DNA of 64,000 nucleotides. It comes from Stichopus chloronotus (Eukaryota > Echinodermata > Holothuroidea > Aspidochirotida > Stichopodidae). The translations under genes were made by a program, and so were the position numbers. The DNA lies in NCBI GenBank assembly GCA_021234535.1, contig CM037832.1, positions 10,857,575 through 10,921,574 of the forward strand, written 5' to 3'. The notes below the pieces were generated by a model that searched no databases, was not told where the DNA came from, and worked only from the letters and a program-made list of their open reading frames with translations. Positions 11,956 through 22,379 of the stretch are shown piece by piece (positions within the stretch are counted from its first letter, which is position 1; each line of letters begins with the position of its first letter).

Positions 11956-12494
11956 TTTAGTAATCCAAATTCACTTGCCTTTGCAATAGCTGTACAGAAT
12001 CTAGGCGTCATCAAGCGCCCATTTTAAATTGGTTTCTTCCATCAAAATTCGACAGTGATCTACGAAGTAATTCACATGCAAAGAAAAGCAGATCTGCTTA
12101 TGTAAGCTACACTTTGAGAAAAATTGTTTTGCTGTAGCAAGCATTCTAGTATAGCGCCACCATTTATGGTAATCTGCCACACCTAGAAGAGCCCACTAGC
12201 AGAGCAAGCTCAGTAGATAGTGAAGAAGTGGAGTATATTTAAATACCAAGTAGCGCCCTCAGTCCACATGGCTTTTAGCCACTCCCTGTTTTCTTGAGTG
12301 GAATTTTCTGGATGCCACGTGTTTCTGCAATTCATAGAGCTCTACAGTTTCTATTTTCCGTTTAGTGTCACCCTTAAACTATCGGCAGAGGCAAGTGCAG
12401 GGTGGACTGCAAAAGTAAGGATTGGTTGATTGTAGGATTGATGTTTGCAAGAGGCTTGTGATTTAAAAAAGGATCAGACTTTGCCATCGGTGGG

Positions 12495-12720
12495 TGAGAT
12501 GACTGGCAGAAGGGGAAAGGGGAGGGGGCAGGTATGAAGAGGGGATTGTATGGTGTGGTGAAGGTAAAGGGTTAGATGAACCGGGGGAGCCAGGGAAGAG
12601 GAGAGAAAATGATTGATGACAAGTGCAGGGAGGGGATAGGTGAACTGAAGAACCTGGTCCCATAAGGCAACTTTAAGGTTGAGTGAAAAAGAGGGGGGGG
12701 GCAACCTCTGAGACAAAGAA
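12495..12720 (+). other. Purine (G/A)-rich tract
   Basis: About 225 bp is strongly biased to G and A on the plus strand, including GGGGAAAGGGGAGGGGG near 12515 and a run of nine G near 12692. Such tracts can adopt triplex or G-quadruplex conformations. The long minus-strand frames here (up to 139 codons) are Pro/Ser/Leu-rich products of the pyrimidine bias and are not genes. Confidence 0.6.
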
Positions 12721-12729
12721 ACCTATCAA

Positions 12730-14235
12730 ACTCCAGAAGAGTACTTACATTGTGACTCATATCCCCAGCAGCAGAAGGTTCCGTATTATTTTTATAAGGA
12801 ATGACAGGTTGTCCTTTGTTCAAGGGCATGGATGGCATGATCATAGAGAAAGTTTCAACTCTAGAAAAGTGGCTTGAAGTTGTAAAAAAAAAAAAAAACA
12901 CCCACATGGACACTACAAAGTTAGTTCTATAGCAGTGAGGCAATGAAGTAAAATTGGTGAGCATAGCTACTGTAGTTTTGGCAAAGTGCACATATACGTA
13001 TTTGGGAATATCATGAGTGGAACAAGCTGTGGCTACTTAGTGCTTCATCTATGTAAATGGAGGATCGCAAAATGGATGACTTAGGTCTAAATATCTCAAG
13101 CTTCTTTTTTTTTTTTTTTTCAAAAAGTCAGTCATGCTTGTTTTAATGTTTTCTTATTATGTGCAGTCACCCATGTACTGAAAGAGAAGGACATACAGCC
13201 TACATCACAGTACCTCTCAAAGTTTCATTTGTTGTAAGCAGTGAAGCAAAATAACTCCTGCCTTTGAACTTTGCATTTGGACTTGCTTTTAGACATTGTC
13301 CAATTTTACAGGAAAAACAAAGCAAGTTTGCCCACTTAATTCAGCATTCTGTCGGAAGAAAGTTAAGCTTAGTATAAATCAAATTTAATCAGCTAGACAT
13401 GTCTATCACTGAGTCACGACCACACTTATTCCTTCAATTTGCTGCTTGTGAAACCTTAGTAGCAGCATGCTTTCTTTAAATTCCATCTTGGAAGTGAAAC
13501 CACTGGAATGAATAGTGATACAAAAATTCCTAGACACAAAGTCACATTATAATATTAAGTTTTTACAATCTCAAGAGGACAGCCTCTTACTGTTTGGTCT
13601 AATCTCATTCCATATTTTCTGTGCTGCTGAGGTGGGGGGATCAAGGAAAGGGAGAGAATTAGGGGATCTAGGCTGATCTGTATCGGATGTAGTTTATGTG
13701 TGGCCACTTCAGAGTTACCTCTTAAAATTGTGATCTTGCTTATCAGGTTCCTCACATCTATTATGTAAATGTGTCTCATCCACCTCCCCACCCACGCCCA
13801 CCTGCTCAACCCACCCATCTCCGGCTATAGTTCCACGCTTATCGGTTTGGTCTGTTGTCATTGGTGACTGATGTGATGCAAATTTTTACTGCTTCTTTGT
13901 TTCTATTTATAAAACGTGTTTTCCTTTCGGAACACACGATAATTTGTAGAAATCTGTGGGGGTGGTGAGATGTTTTCTTGGGTCGAAGAATTCTGGGAAA
14001 ATTTTGATAAGCGAGTTACTGTTCACCATCGTCTTGTCATATTCCTCATAGCTTGTTTGTGATTGTTATTGAAATCAGGCCATTTTCTTCCAATAGTGGA
14101 AGGATTCAATCACATTGCCACAAATGAAAACCTGAATATTCATTATGACATGGCAAATTTTAATTCACGCATCACGTCAACGACGTTGCTAGCTCAGATT
14201 GATTCTACCGTGTGTTGCACATTGACAGTGTGTGA
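12730..14235. other. Unassigned stretch, no gene seen
   Basis: Contains A- and T-homopolymers (near 12884 and 13107) and a C-rich stretch near 13780-13820. Nothing is assignable to a gene or to a repeat family recurring in this window. Confidence 0.4.
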
Positions 14236-14254
14236 TTGACACAGCGTGGATATG

Positions 14255-14447
14255 AATAGTGAACATATGGGCTATGCCTCTTGTCACTACGTACACACAC
14301 CCACGGACAAAGGAGTCATCCAGTACTAAGTGGATGGAAGCAATTCGAGACTGTAACAGTTCAAAGCAGAGCAGTACGCAGAAGGGGCCACACATGGGAA
14401 TAGCAGTAACAACAGGCGTTGATTCAGCAAGTCTTGGCCAAGACTAG
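14255..14447 (+). other. Candidate exon, very weak
   Basis: An open frame with less AT-biased composition includes KESSSTKWMEAIRDCNSSKQ. The segment KWMEAIRDC resembles the C-terminal helix of PH domains (W in a W-x-x-A-I context). No preceding beta-strand sequence, no strong acceptor and no clean donor frame this, so the resemblance may be coincidental. I list it only so that it can be tested. Confidence 0.12.
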
Positions 14448-14449
14448 CA

Positions 14450-16240
14450 AAGAGCCTACTTTACAGGTCTCCTTAGGGCAGGCATTTGGAGGCCATACTG
14501 CTTGCCACTTTTCTACGCTTCCAGTCTTCAAACAGGGATTTGCTATCCGAATAGCAATTCCATGCTCCAGCCTATGTTTTTGCGATGTAAAAAATACCCT
14601 TGTATGCTTGAGCATCTGCAGGAAACGGGGTACTGCACACCTGTTAGGCCTGCGTCTTCAGTGAAAATGCTATCTGTTCGCAGACAAAGAGGCGTACACA
14701 ATGGCCAGTCAGAATCAGTCAGAAACTGACTGTGGAGGGAAAGATTCAATGAGTCTACCCTCTCTCAAAGATGGTTATGATTGTGCGTTATGGGTCTTGT
14801 TTCTGGTTGCAGCAGGAGAGATCGAACTAGGTCTGCAAGACAGAATGCCAGCAAGAGTGAAAGCATGAAAGCAGTAAAGACGGAACGTTGCACAGAATTG
14901 CTCCATTAAATTTGTGTGTCCCTACCATTGCAATGTAAAAGAAGTGAGGATAGAACATGTGTATGAAACCTGGAAAAAAAAAAAGATATGAAATCATTGT
15001 CCCTGCTGAAATCCTAAAAAGAATGGTAATTAGGGTGATTTATCTCTTGAATATCATTACACCTAACCTAATTTTGTACAAGTAAGAACAAAGACTCATG
15101 TATTTGCCCTACGCACAATCAAGTTCAGTTTTCGTGCAGAGAAGTTGGATGTAATCCACTGCTGTCTTCCCTTGTGAAGGGCGTGCTCTATTCTGGCTGG
15201 CACTTTATCTTTTTGGTACCCATGGACCAAAACTCACATTCAGTCACATATTTACTTATCTTTGGCTTTTGGCCGAATGTGTCAGTCTAACCTTTGTCTC
15301 TTGGACCTTGGATCTTGTTAGAAACCATCACTTTTCCTTTTCCAGTTCCAAAGCTCTAGCCCTGACTGAAATACTGAGTCAAGCTCCCTCACTTTTTGAC
15401 ATTCTTTGATGTTTTAAGGGACCCGAATCAGGTTTGGTGGCAAATTTGTTTCTCCCTCTGCGTTTATTCTCCTTTGTTTTCTCCTTTTGTCAAAATATAT
15501 TTGAAGGTTGGAAGTTTTATCCAAACTTTTGACCTTGCTTCTCAGGAAGTCATACATGTAGGCCTACATCGTATTAGTGATGTGGCACACATAAGCCCTG
15601 CAGAGTTTCTCAATTCTTGTTTATACTTCAAGAGAGGGCCAATTGACGGGTTTGGGTGCCTAGGGGGCATTGAAATCAACAGCCTCAAGCAGGTGGCCAT
15701 TTCTGTCGTAAAATAATCTTCAAAGCAACAACAGGTGTTAACCACCCTCCTCCAATCACACCTTAAACATTTTCTGATACAGTCATGTATGGGAGGTTTA
15801 CCCAGATAGCACTTTCTTTGCTCTCACTTAAAATAAAGTTTCTTTGTCAGTCCTTGGTGTTTGAGAAACTGATGGTAATTGCATATTTGCAGTTACAAGG
15901 GATAACAATGCCATGGGTTACAATTTCAGCTTGAACAGAATTTCCCAAGAGATAAAGCAATTGTCAGCATACTTTGAATCCTCTAAATGATTTTGGAAAA
16001 TGTATCTTGTAGGTCTGTACTTGAACATTAAAACGTTTTTTGATGTGTTGCACACATGTTCAGGAATCACTTGGCAATCAAAGCTCAAAGGAGTGTACGT
16101 TACATGTACGAATGGGATCTACGTTGTAATTCATGATTTAAATTAATCACATAAGCATCATTGTTCATAGTGGGTGTTACTCATAACATTCTTTTCAGCA
16201 AAAGAAGTCTCAATGTTCATAAGATTTGTTATTCTTAAAA
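14450..16240. other. Unassigned stretch, no gene seen
   Basis: Single-copy-looking DNA with many short frames on both strands. The ~106-codon frame at 15396-15716 has no recognisable motif and I do not call it. Confidence 0.4.
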
Positions 16241-16246
16241 CTTATA

Positions 16247-16605
16247 AAAGGTTCATTGGTCAAAAAGTTCATTATTCTTTAAAGGTTCGGCATGATAGAG
16301 ACGTTCAATATACTCATATAAATACATTTGATATTCATAATGAAAGAAAAGGATTTGCTATTCATAATGGAACACATGGTTCAATATTCATAATAGAAAG
16401 GTTCACTATTTATAGGTTTGATATTCCTAACAAAAAAAAAAGGTTTGATTATGAATAATGAACCCTTTTTCGTGTTATGAAAATGAACCATTTTCCTGCC
16501 GTTATGAATAATGAAGCTTGTTCCTATTACGTAGAGGGACCATTCCTATAACGAAAAATGAATGGATAACAAACCTTTTTCTAAGTTATGAATATCAAAC
16601 TATAC
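16247..16605. mobile_element. Foldback element, type C (AT-rich tandem units in inverted arms)
   Basis: The left arm (16247-16452) is a run of degenerate units of the form GGTTCATTATTCATAA with A-rich joins, at start-to-start spacings of roughly 15-27 bp. From about 16449 the same unit appears in reverse complement (TTATGAATAATGAACC) and repeats to about 16605. The element can therefore fold on itself with almost no spacer. No coding sequence or target duplication is recognised. The architecture, inverted arms made of short tandem repeats, is that of foldback elements such as the TU transposons described in sea urchins, a comparison made from general knowledge and not by alignment. Confidence 0.6.
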
Positions 16606-17215
16606 AAATAAAAAAAATTATGACTAAAAAGCTTTGTGAAAAGTTAACCTTATGACTAGGAAACTTCATGTATAGGGAGCTGTCCTAGCATGGGTAACAT
16701 AATGATTGCAATGTTATTGTACTTGAGAACTGCATAGTCATAGGCGGTCTCAAAATCGTGACAAAATGCAAGAAAGAAACAGTGAAAAACACGTTGTGCT
16801 GCTACTGAAGCAGACATATTATGACACAAAAAAAGGTTTTGGTCGTGACTACCTTCACTGTCCAAATGTCCAAAACCTTCCACCTAGACCTCAAAAAGTG
16901 TGATAAATTTTCAAAATTTCATGTCTTCCTGGGGTCATAAGGCCACCAAACTTGCCAAAGTGAAATTAGACTTTATGTGCTTACCAAAAATAGTCACAAT
17001 GACCATTTCATATTTATATTAGAAAGTCTGTAGAGCTATCTCGCTATCCCAACACTTATGTTCTATTTTTCTGTGCAACTGTAGCATATATACATATACA
17101 TACATACATGTTTAATGATTGGATAACTCAATCATGCGGTAACTTATTGATTATAAATTTTGAAAAGGATGAACATCAGTTCTACTTAGATTATTGAAAC
17201 TTTCAGTCTGTACTT

Positions 17216-17234
17216 GGGAGGGGAGGGGGGGGGG
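17216..17234 (+). other. G-quadruplex-type G run
   Basis: GGG-A-GGGG-A followed by ten G satisfies the four-run quadruplex pattern on the plus strand. It lies 30 bp upstream of an isolated type A foldback unit. Confidence 0.6.
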
Positions 17235-17264
17235 ACTCCAAAGCAATATGGGGCAGTAGTACAT

Positions 17265-17291
17265 TAAAAAGGTTCACGAGACTGAAGGTTC
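17265..17291 (+). repeat. Isolated type A foldback unit
   Basis: AAAAAGGTTCACGAGACTGA followed by AGGTTC is one and a third units of the 16-bp repeat that builds the foldback elements at 33.2 and 61.9 kb. It may be a remnant after deletion of the rest of an element. Confidence 0.55.
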
Positions 17292-17299
17292 TGGTACTG

Positions 17300-18400
17300 T
17301 GCTGGCGAAATACGTTAAATGTACGTATGTTACAAGTAGTGGTGTAGAAAGGAGTAATGGTTTCAAGGCCTGAAGTCAGAAAAGAATAAATACACGGAAA
17401 TTTTACATTCAAAGACCATACATAAAATAAACTAAAAATCACTTAATTCAAAGAGAGAAATGAGAAATCTCGCGATAGATGCCGCCACCTGCCATAGTTC
17501 ATCGGTGGTTCTCCATGATTCAGCTCTCCATGATACCTTATAATTTCTGGTTTTGCATGTGGGCATTTCACGTTGGTCTTGAGAACTTTCGTTGTCGGGA
17601 ACCTTGTTGGGTCACATGGGCTGAAATTGACCATGTTTTCAGCTAATGACATACTTGTTGATATTTAGCTCGAGACTTGTATTTAGCATTCCTAAAATTC
17701 TTGCCAAATTGCCTCTTGACAAAAATTACCCTGTGTATGTGCCTCTTACTGAAAGGTACATCGCCTTTGGCTATCATATTGAAGTTTTTGACCAGTGATT
17801 TCCCACATTGCAGGAAAAATCGGATTTTCCTTTGAAATTTCCCTCAAATTTGTTGAATTTATATTAACCTGCCCATGCCTCAGCATCTGCCATCCTTTCC
17901 AGATGTGGAGAGGTTAATCTAAACATTGATCCATTGAAGTCATCTTCTGTAGAGTGTGGGATCATAATGGACATCACATGACAGCGATGCAGCTTTTGCT
18001 TTGTCTGTGAATTTTGTTCTTTTCCCCAATGCCTGCCAAAAAATTTCCAACAAAAGTGCTTAACCTGTGGCAGATATCTACCCTTTTTGTTGCAGTTTAA
18101 AGGATTCAAGCACCCCAAAGAAAGAGCATGCTAGAACATGCGAACATAAAACAAAAGTCACAGTTGATCTCAGTCCCCCCCTTATGGTTTGTTTGGAATG
18201 GCATGTAGAGTTGAACAAAGGTTTGCTTGTGCCAAGGGAATCAGAAGGACGATACAGTTCAACTCAAGATGTGGAACAAATCTTGACATTTGGATCAGAT
18301 CAGATCATAATGCTGATCGAGATTATTTTCTGTTTATATAAATGTAGAATCTGATCGTATTTTTTATTCTTTGCAGAAGGCAGCAATGAATATATGCAAT
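17300..18400. other. Unassigned stretch, no gene seen
   Basis: No repeated or coding feature was recognised. A short TG run lies at about 18408-18435, just before the T1 copy. Confidence 0.4.
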
Positions 18401-18462
18401 GGTGATGGTGTGTGTGTGTCTATGAGTGTGTGTGATGCTGGCTTGTAAACACGGTATCTTAA

Positions 18463-18704
18463 AGGTAGTATTAAACTCATCACCCCAAGTTCTATTTTTG
18501 GCTCCTGGATAGCAGAACTATTAACTGGTTCTACTCTTTGATTGACAGCAAATTTGAAAGATGCAGAGTAGCTCATTTGACACAGTGCACACAGGGATCC
18601 ATTGTTTTGATTACACATAAGGAGTAATTTTAGGCAGGCTGTGGCAGGGACTAGACTAAGTGGTCCGGCAAATTGAAACTGTCTGGTGTGATGAGATTTT
18701 GTCT
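18463..18704 (-). mobile_element. T1 MITE, copy 2 (diverged)
   Basis: The most diverged T1 copy, 242 bp. It opens AGGTAGTATTAAACTCATC after TTAA (18459-18462) and closes GTGATGAGATTTTGTCT before TTAG (18705-18708), a degraded TTAA. The interior aligns along its whole length with 53879-54127 in the same orientation, for example at AGCAAATTTGAAAGATGCAG and GATCCATTGTTTTGATTACA. The 122-codon minus-strand frame across it is a by-product of the element and not a gene. Confidence 0.8.
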
Positions 18705-18779
18705 TTAGGAAGAGAAAGTTCTCGAACTTCAAAGTTGGAGTCTAGGTAGTCCATCATAAGTGGATGAATGGATGATCCC

Positions 18780-19500
18780 TATTTTCTTCAGGTAGGTCAG
18801 AGGTCATTTGAAGTCACCAGAGGGGAAAGTCTAAAAACCCTTTTTTAAAGGAAAATATCTGAGCAACTAAAAGTTAGCAACTGAAAGTTGCTGGAACTGC
18901 AAACTCTAGCCATTGGTAGAAATTTAAGTAGATGATCTCTGTGACATTTTTGGGAGGTCAAAGGTCACATGAGGTGCATAGAGGTCATAGTTTGAAAATA
19001 TTGTAAATACAGTATCTCAATGAGAGGAAGTATATAAACTTCAAAGGTAGTATGTAGGTAGGTCATTGTAAGTGGATGACCTCTAGAATTTTTCAGGCAG
19101 GTCAACGGTCATTTGAGGTCACCAGGGAAAATTTGAAAACCTTTTCAGAAAGATATCTCAGCAACTGAAAGTTGGTCAGTAGAGGTCATACTTTGAAAAT
19201 CTTGTGAACAGGGTATCTCAATAAGGGAAAGATTCTGAAGCTGTAAACTTGGTATGAATATTCTCCATTGTGAGTAGATGCTCCCAAGTGATTTACATGG
19301 AGGCCAAAGGTCATTTGAACTCACCAGAGATTAAAGTCTGACAACCTCAAATGACTGTTGCTGAAAGTTCAAACTGTAAACATGTTTGTTCTTGATGAGC
19401 AGATTTACTCTGTAATGAATTGGGGAGGTCAATGGTGACATCAGGTCACAAAAGTCATTCTTTGAGACCCTTGTCTACATGGTATCTCTAGAATCATTTA
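18780..19500 (+). repeat. Degenerate ~300-bp tandem array with DR1 motifs
   Basis: Blocks recur: 'AGGTCA-n-AGGTCATTTGAAGTCACC' starts at 18794 and 19099 (305 bp), 'ATCTCAGCAACTGAAAGTTG' near 18857 and 19154 (~297 bp), and 'GAGGTCATAgTTTGAAAAT' at 18981, 19182 and a weak copy at 19451. Irregular spacing implies deletions. Direct repeats AGGTCA-N-AGGTCA are perfect at 18794-18806 and 18955-18967, with one mismatch at 19099-19111 and 19301-19313. A related array with the same unit size lies at 58850-59545. It is non-coding. Confidence 0.7.
18955..18967 (+). promoter_or_regulatory. Perfect DR1 motif (AGGTCAAAGGTCA)
   Basis: This matches the consensus for nuclear-receptor dimers that bind direct repeats spaced by one base (RXR, HNF4 and COUP-TF types). 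It lies within the degenerate array, so occurrence by repeat descent is as likely as regulatory selection. Confidence 0.4.
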
Positions 19501-19591
19501 CGGTTGATTGAACTTCAAAATTGGTATGTTGGTTATCCTTTGTTTTTCATAAACGTTGGCAAGGAATCACAAAGTCCAATTGACTTCCTGG

Positions 19592-19875
19592 TTTAAACCA
19601 ATGTTTGTAGACACAAAATGATAGATTATTCAAAAATAAGGAAGGATGGTTGCCTCCTTTACTAGAAATAAGTTTCTCATAGATAGGAGTTCAGTTATTT
19701 GTTGCTCAAAGAATAATTCGTTCACCCAAACTTAAAAAAATTCAATAATGCATTTTCCGTAACCCATCTCACAGATTATGCTGTTTTGAGGGGATTAATC
19801 TTTTCCAGATGTTTATTGATGAGCCTGAATGGTTTAGCAATGATTAAAGCTATTTTATTTGTACGTTGTCTTGTG
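19592..19875 (+). mobile_element. T2 MITE, copy truncated at both ends
   Basis: The interior of T2 from 'ACCAATGTTTGTAGAC' through 'AATGGTTTAGCAATGATTAA' matches 30282-30627 in order. Both terminal inverted repeats are missing. On the right it runs into a partial hAT-type MITE (from about 19887), which may have replaced its end. Confidence 0.7.
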
Positions 19876-19886
19876 ACAAGGTTGCA

Positions 19887-20025
19887 CATGCTGGTTTATA
19901 TGAAACTTCAGTAGATTCACTTGTGTTTCCTTTTGTATAGATATTTTCGAAAAGTGACACTTCTCACAGTGATTTTGCGTCAAATGATGGTGCACTGGCT
20001 TCCATGCCCGAAAATTCGAGGCCTG
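19887..20025 (+). mobile_element. hAT-like 210-bp MITE, partial copy
   Basis: Corresponds to the distal two thirds of the element at 32739-32948. Shared words are CACTTCTCACAGTGATTTT, GATGGTG and a terminal AGGCCTG. The proximal end is not recognisable. The terminal 'GAGGCCTGTTCCT' is duplicated immediately downstream. Confidence 0.6.
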
Positions 20026-20059
20026 TTCCTGAGGCCTGTTCCTTCTGATCAACAACTTT

Positions 20060-21285
20060 CTTCAAACTTATGTTTTCCACAGTGCCAAGTTTTGTGTTAA
20101 GCCTACCTCTCCTTCTGTTTTTGTGTGCGTGTTTCTATGCCCACACACAGCACATATGGTTGTTATTATAGTTGTGTGGCATGCGAAGGTCACGACCTTC
20201 TTTCACTTTGAAAATGACCTTTACTTGGCATTCTCTTTCTCAGTAACTTTCAGTTTCACTAAGAAATGAACTGAAGTCTGATTTCATCAAACTCTTAATA
20301 CAGAGGGAAGAAGAATCTGTACTTGTGCCAAGTGAATGAATTGAGATTGCCATAGCACACTGTGTGGAAATGATTGAAGAGTGTACTGTGGGATATTCTT
20401 TTAAGGGAAAATCAAGTCAACCCAGACTGAACTACTATAACCACCTCCTTCCACCGTTCATTCACTTATGGTTCATCTTCATCATGTGATATCATATTTG
20501 GTGTTGAATTGCTTAATTTTGTAGCATAACATCTTGCAATACTGGTATTCTGCTACATTATGAATACTTACAAAGTGAGACATGAGAAGAGAATTGCATA
20601 ATGCTAATGATCTTTTTTTTCAGAGAAAGAAGGGAAGACTGCTTCTTCTCTTTATTTCTGCCATGTGATTTCAAATTACTCTAACATAACACAGAAGTGT
20701 AAAATATGATAATGTACCGATTTAAAGTTTTCATTCCAAACACACCTTTTTTTTTGAAGAAGCCAATGAGAAATATACTAGTAATGAATATTCAGTTAAG
20801 TCAAAACAGGTGATCGCTGATGCTGCAAAGAGGCGATCAGTTTGAAGGTTGTTCGTTATTCGTTTAGTGCTTTGTCTAAAAAAAATAAACACTACAATTA
20901 CAGATACCAATCATAGTTTGTTTTTGATACATTACTGATACCTGTAATGTTTTGTATTTGATATGTTAAGGTGCTTAAAATAAGAATTGTTAATGTGTGA
21001 TTTCAATTTATACTGTTTCTATGCCGTTGCTTTCTTGCTTTTCAACGAGGTTGCCGTCATTTTCGTTCAAGGAGCAGTGGCGTACTCCGTCCATTAACAA
21101 CCTCTCTTGTACACTTAAAAGTAAGGAAAAACATATTAGACCAAAGATTATCTGATCCTTCTGGTTTTTCGTTACACACTCAATTACTTTAATTTCATGA
21201 CTTCTAAAACAGAGGCCAGGTGAAAGTCCATCATCATCATCACCACCATGCAATGTAGGATGTGGTTTTAGATGAAAAAGAAATA
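20060..21285. other. Unassigned stretch, no clear gene
   Basis: Mostly featureless. A minus-strand frame at 21110-21335, adjoining the T4 copy, reads GWYQMEDENGRLMM followed by a Gly-Asp-rich stretch, directly after a TTTCCAG acceptor-like sequence. See the T4 finding. No downstream donor is convincing. Confidence 0.35.
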
Positions 21286-21292
21286 TACCCTC

Positions 21293-21643
21293 CATCATTA
21301 ATCTTCCATTCTCATCTTCCATTTGATACCAACCTGGAAACATCATCCCAGCTATGTGCCTAGCAGGAGAAATTACAGTAATTAGAGTGTTAACATATGG
21401 TAGAAAGAAGATGGATTAGTTAGCAGAACTAAGTCCTGTGGTAAATGTACAAAACGTCCATATGAACAACTACAACAAAATGCTTATGAAAAAGCATTCA
21501 TTTTGGATATTTGGCGATTGTCAGACAAATAGACGTGGTGGTAAGGTCATTGTTGTAGCTTTTGTTGTAACTGTTTACAATTATATGAATGATAGCCAGT
21601 CCATTACACTTTTGAAAATACAGGAATGACAGCACATTCTGCT
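21293..21643 (-). repeat. T4 repeat, copy 2
   Basis: Aligns with 676-1000 and with the reverse complement of 49058-49530. Landmarks are TCTTCCATTTGATACCAACC, GCAGGAGAAATTACAG, AATTAGAGTGTTAAC, GCGATTGTCAGACAAATAGAC and TGAAAATACAGGAATGACAG, ending at TTAA (21644-21647). The TTAA-adjacent end is consistent in all three copies; the opposite end is not defined. Interpreted as a dispersed repeat, possibly a further TTAA-inserting MITE. Confidence 0.6.
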
Positions 21644-22187
21644 TTAATATCAAGAGAAAGTCCCTCTCATGTAATAGTTTGGATGGAAAATTAATTGCTC
21701 GGAGGGTGAAGGCAGAAGATGATCAATTCCATTTCCCAAAAGAAACTTCCAAAATAATCTGACCCAAATGGCAAAGTAAACTTGACAATAAGTGATGAAT
21801 AAATAGGTATTAGGTCGTATAACAGCAACATTGCAACCTTCTAATATCACCTTATGAATGTGTCACTGGATATCTTGATGTGTAATGTGTTGCTGATATA
21901 TGATGTGTCCCTTTCCAAACTGACCAACCGACTGATCGTCCCAGGTCATTCGTTTTGCTTTCCCCATGGCTGCACATATGAGCAGGCCAGCCAGCCAGCC
22001 ACCCACTCTCACGGATTTCCTTTTAAGTTACTGAAAATAGACCCATGTACATGATCTACAGCACCATACTTCCTGAACTTGCATGTCTTCTGTGATTCAC
22101 ATGGCGGTGAAAGCAATATGAAAGCAGACGCTATGGTCGTTTCACTCAAGCGAGGAAAAAATTTTTTTCTGGTACATCGACTTGATA

Positions 22188-22367
22188 AGTTATCACAGAT
22201 AGAAATTCAGGTATATCCTGTGCAAAATAATTTTCCTCAACTCAATTTTATGTTGAGGAGGAGACAGCTGTTACTAATGTTTGTAGGTGAGACTGAATGG
22301 TAGTAACAATGGGCAAAGCTACTTTCTTTGTATACCATGTTGGTGCATTGTAAATACCCTATTTCCC
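22188..22367 (+). mobile_element. T2 MITE, 5'-truncated copy
   Basis: Starts in the interior at 'ATCACAGATAGAAATTCAG' and runs to the distal end 'TACCCTATTTCCCC', where the flanking TTAA is lost. Landmarks 'GTGAGACTGAATGG' and 'TACCATGTTGGTGCATT' match the full copies. Confidence 0.65.
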
Positions 22368-22379
22368 CATGGAATGTTT

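Noticed and set aside
12463..12991. Long minus-strand frames (up to 139 codons) over 12.5-13.0 kb
   Set aside because: They follow the purine/pyrimidine bias of the tract, are rich in Pro, Ser and Leu, contain a Phe run from poly-A, and show no domain.
18364..18732. 122-codon minus-strand frame
   Set aside because: It coincides with the T1 MITE and its edges; the other T1 copies do not preserve the frame.
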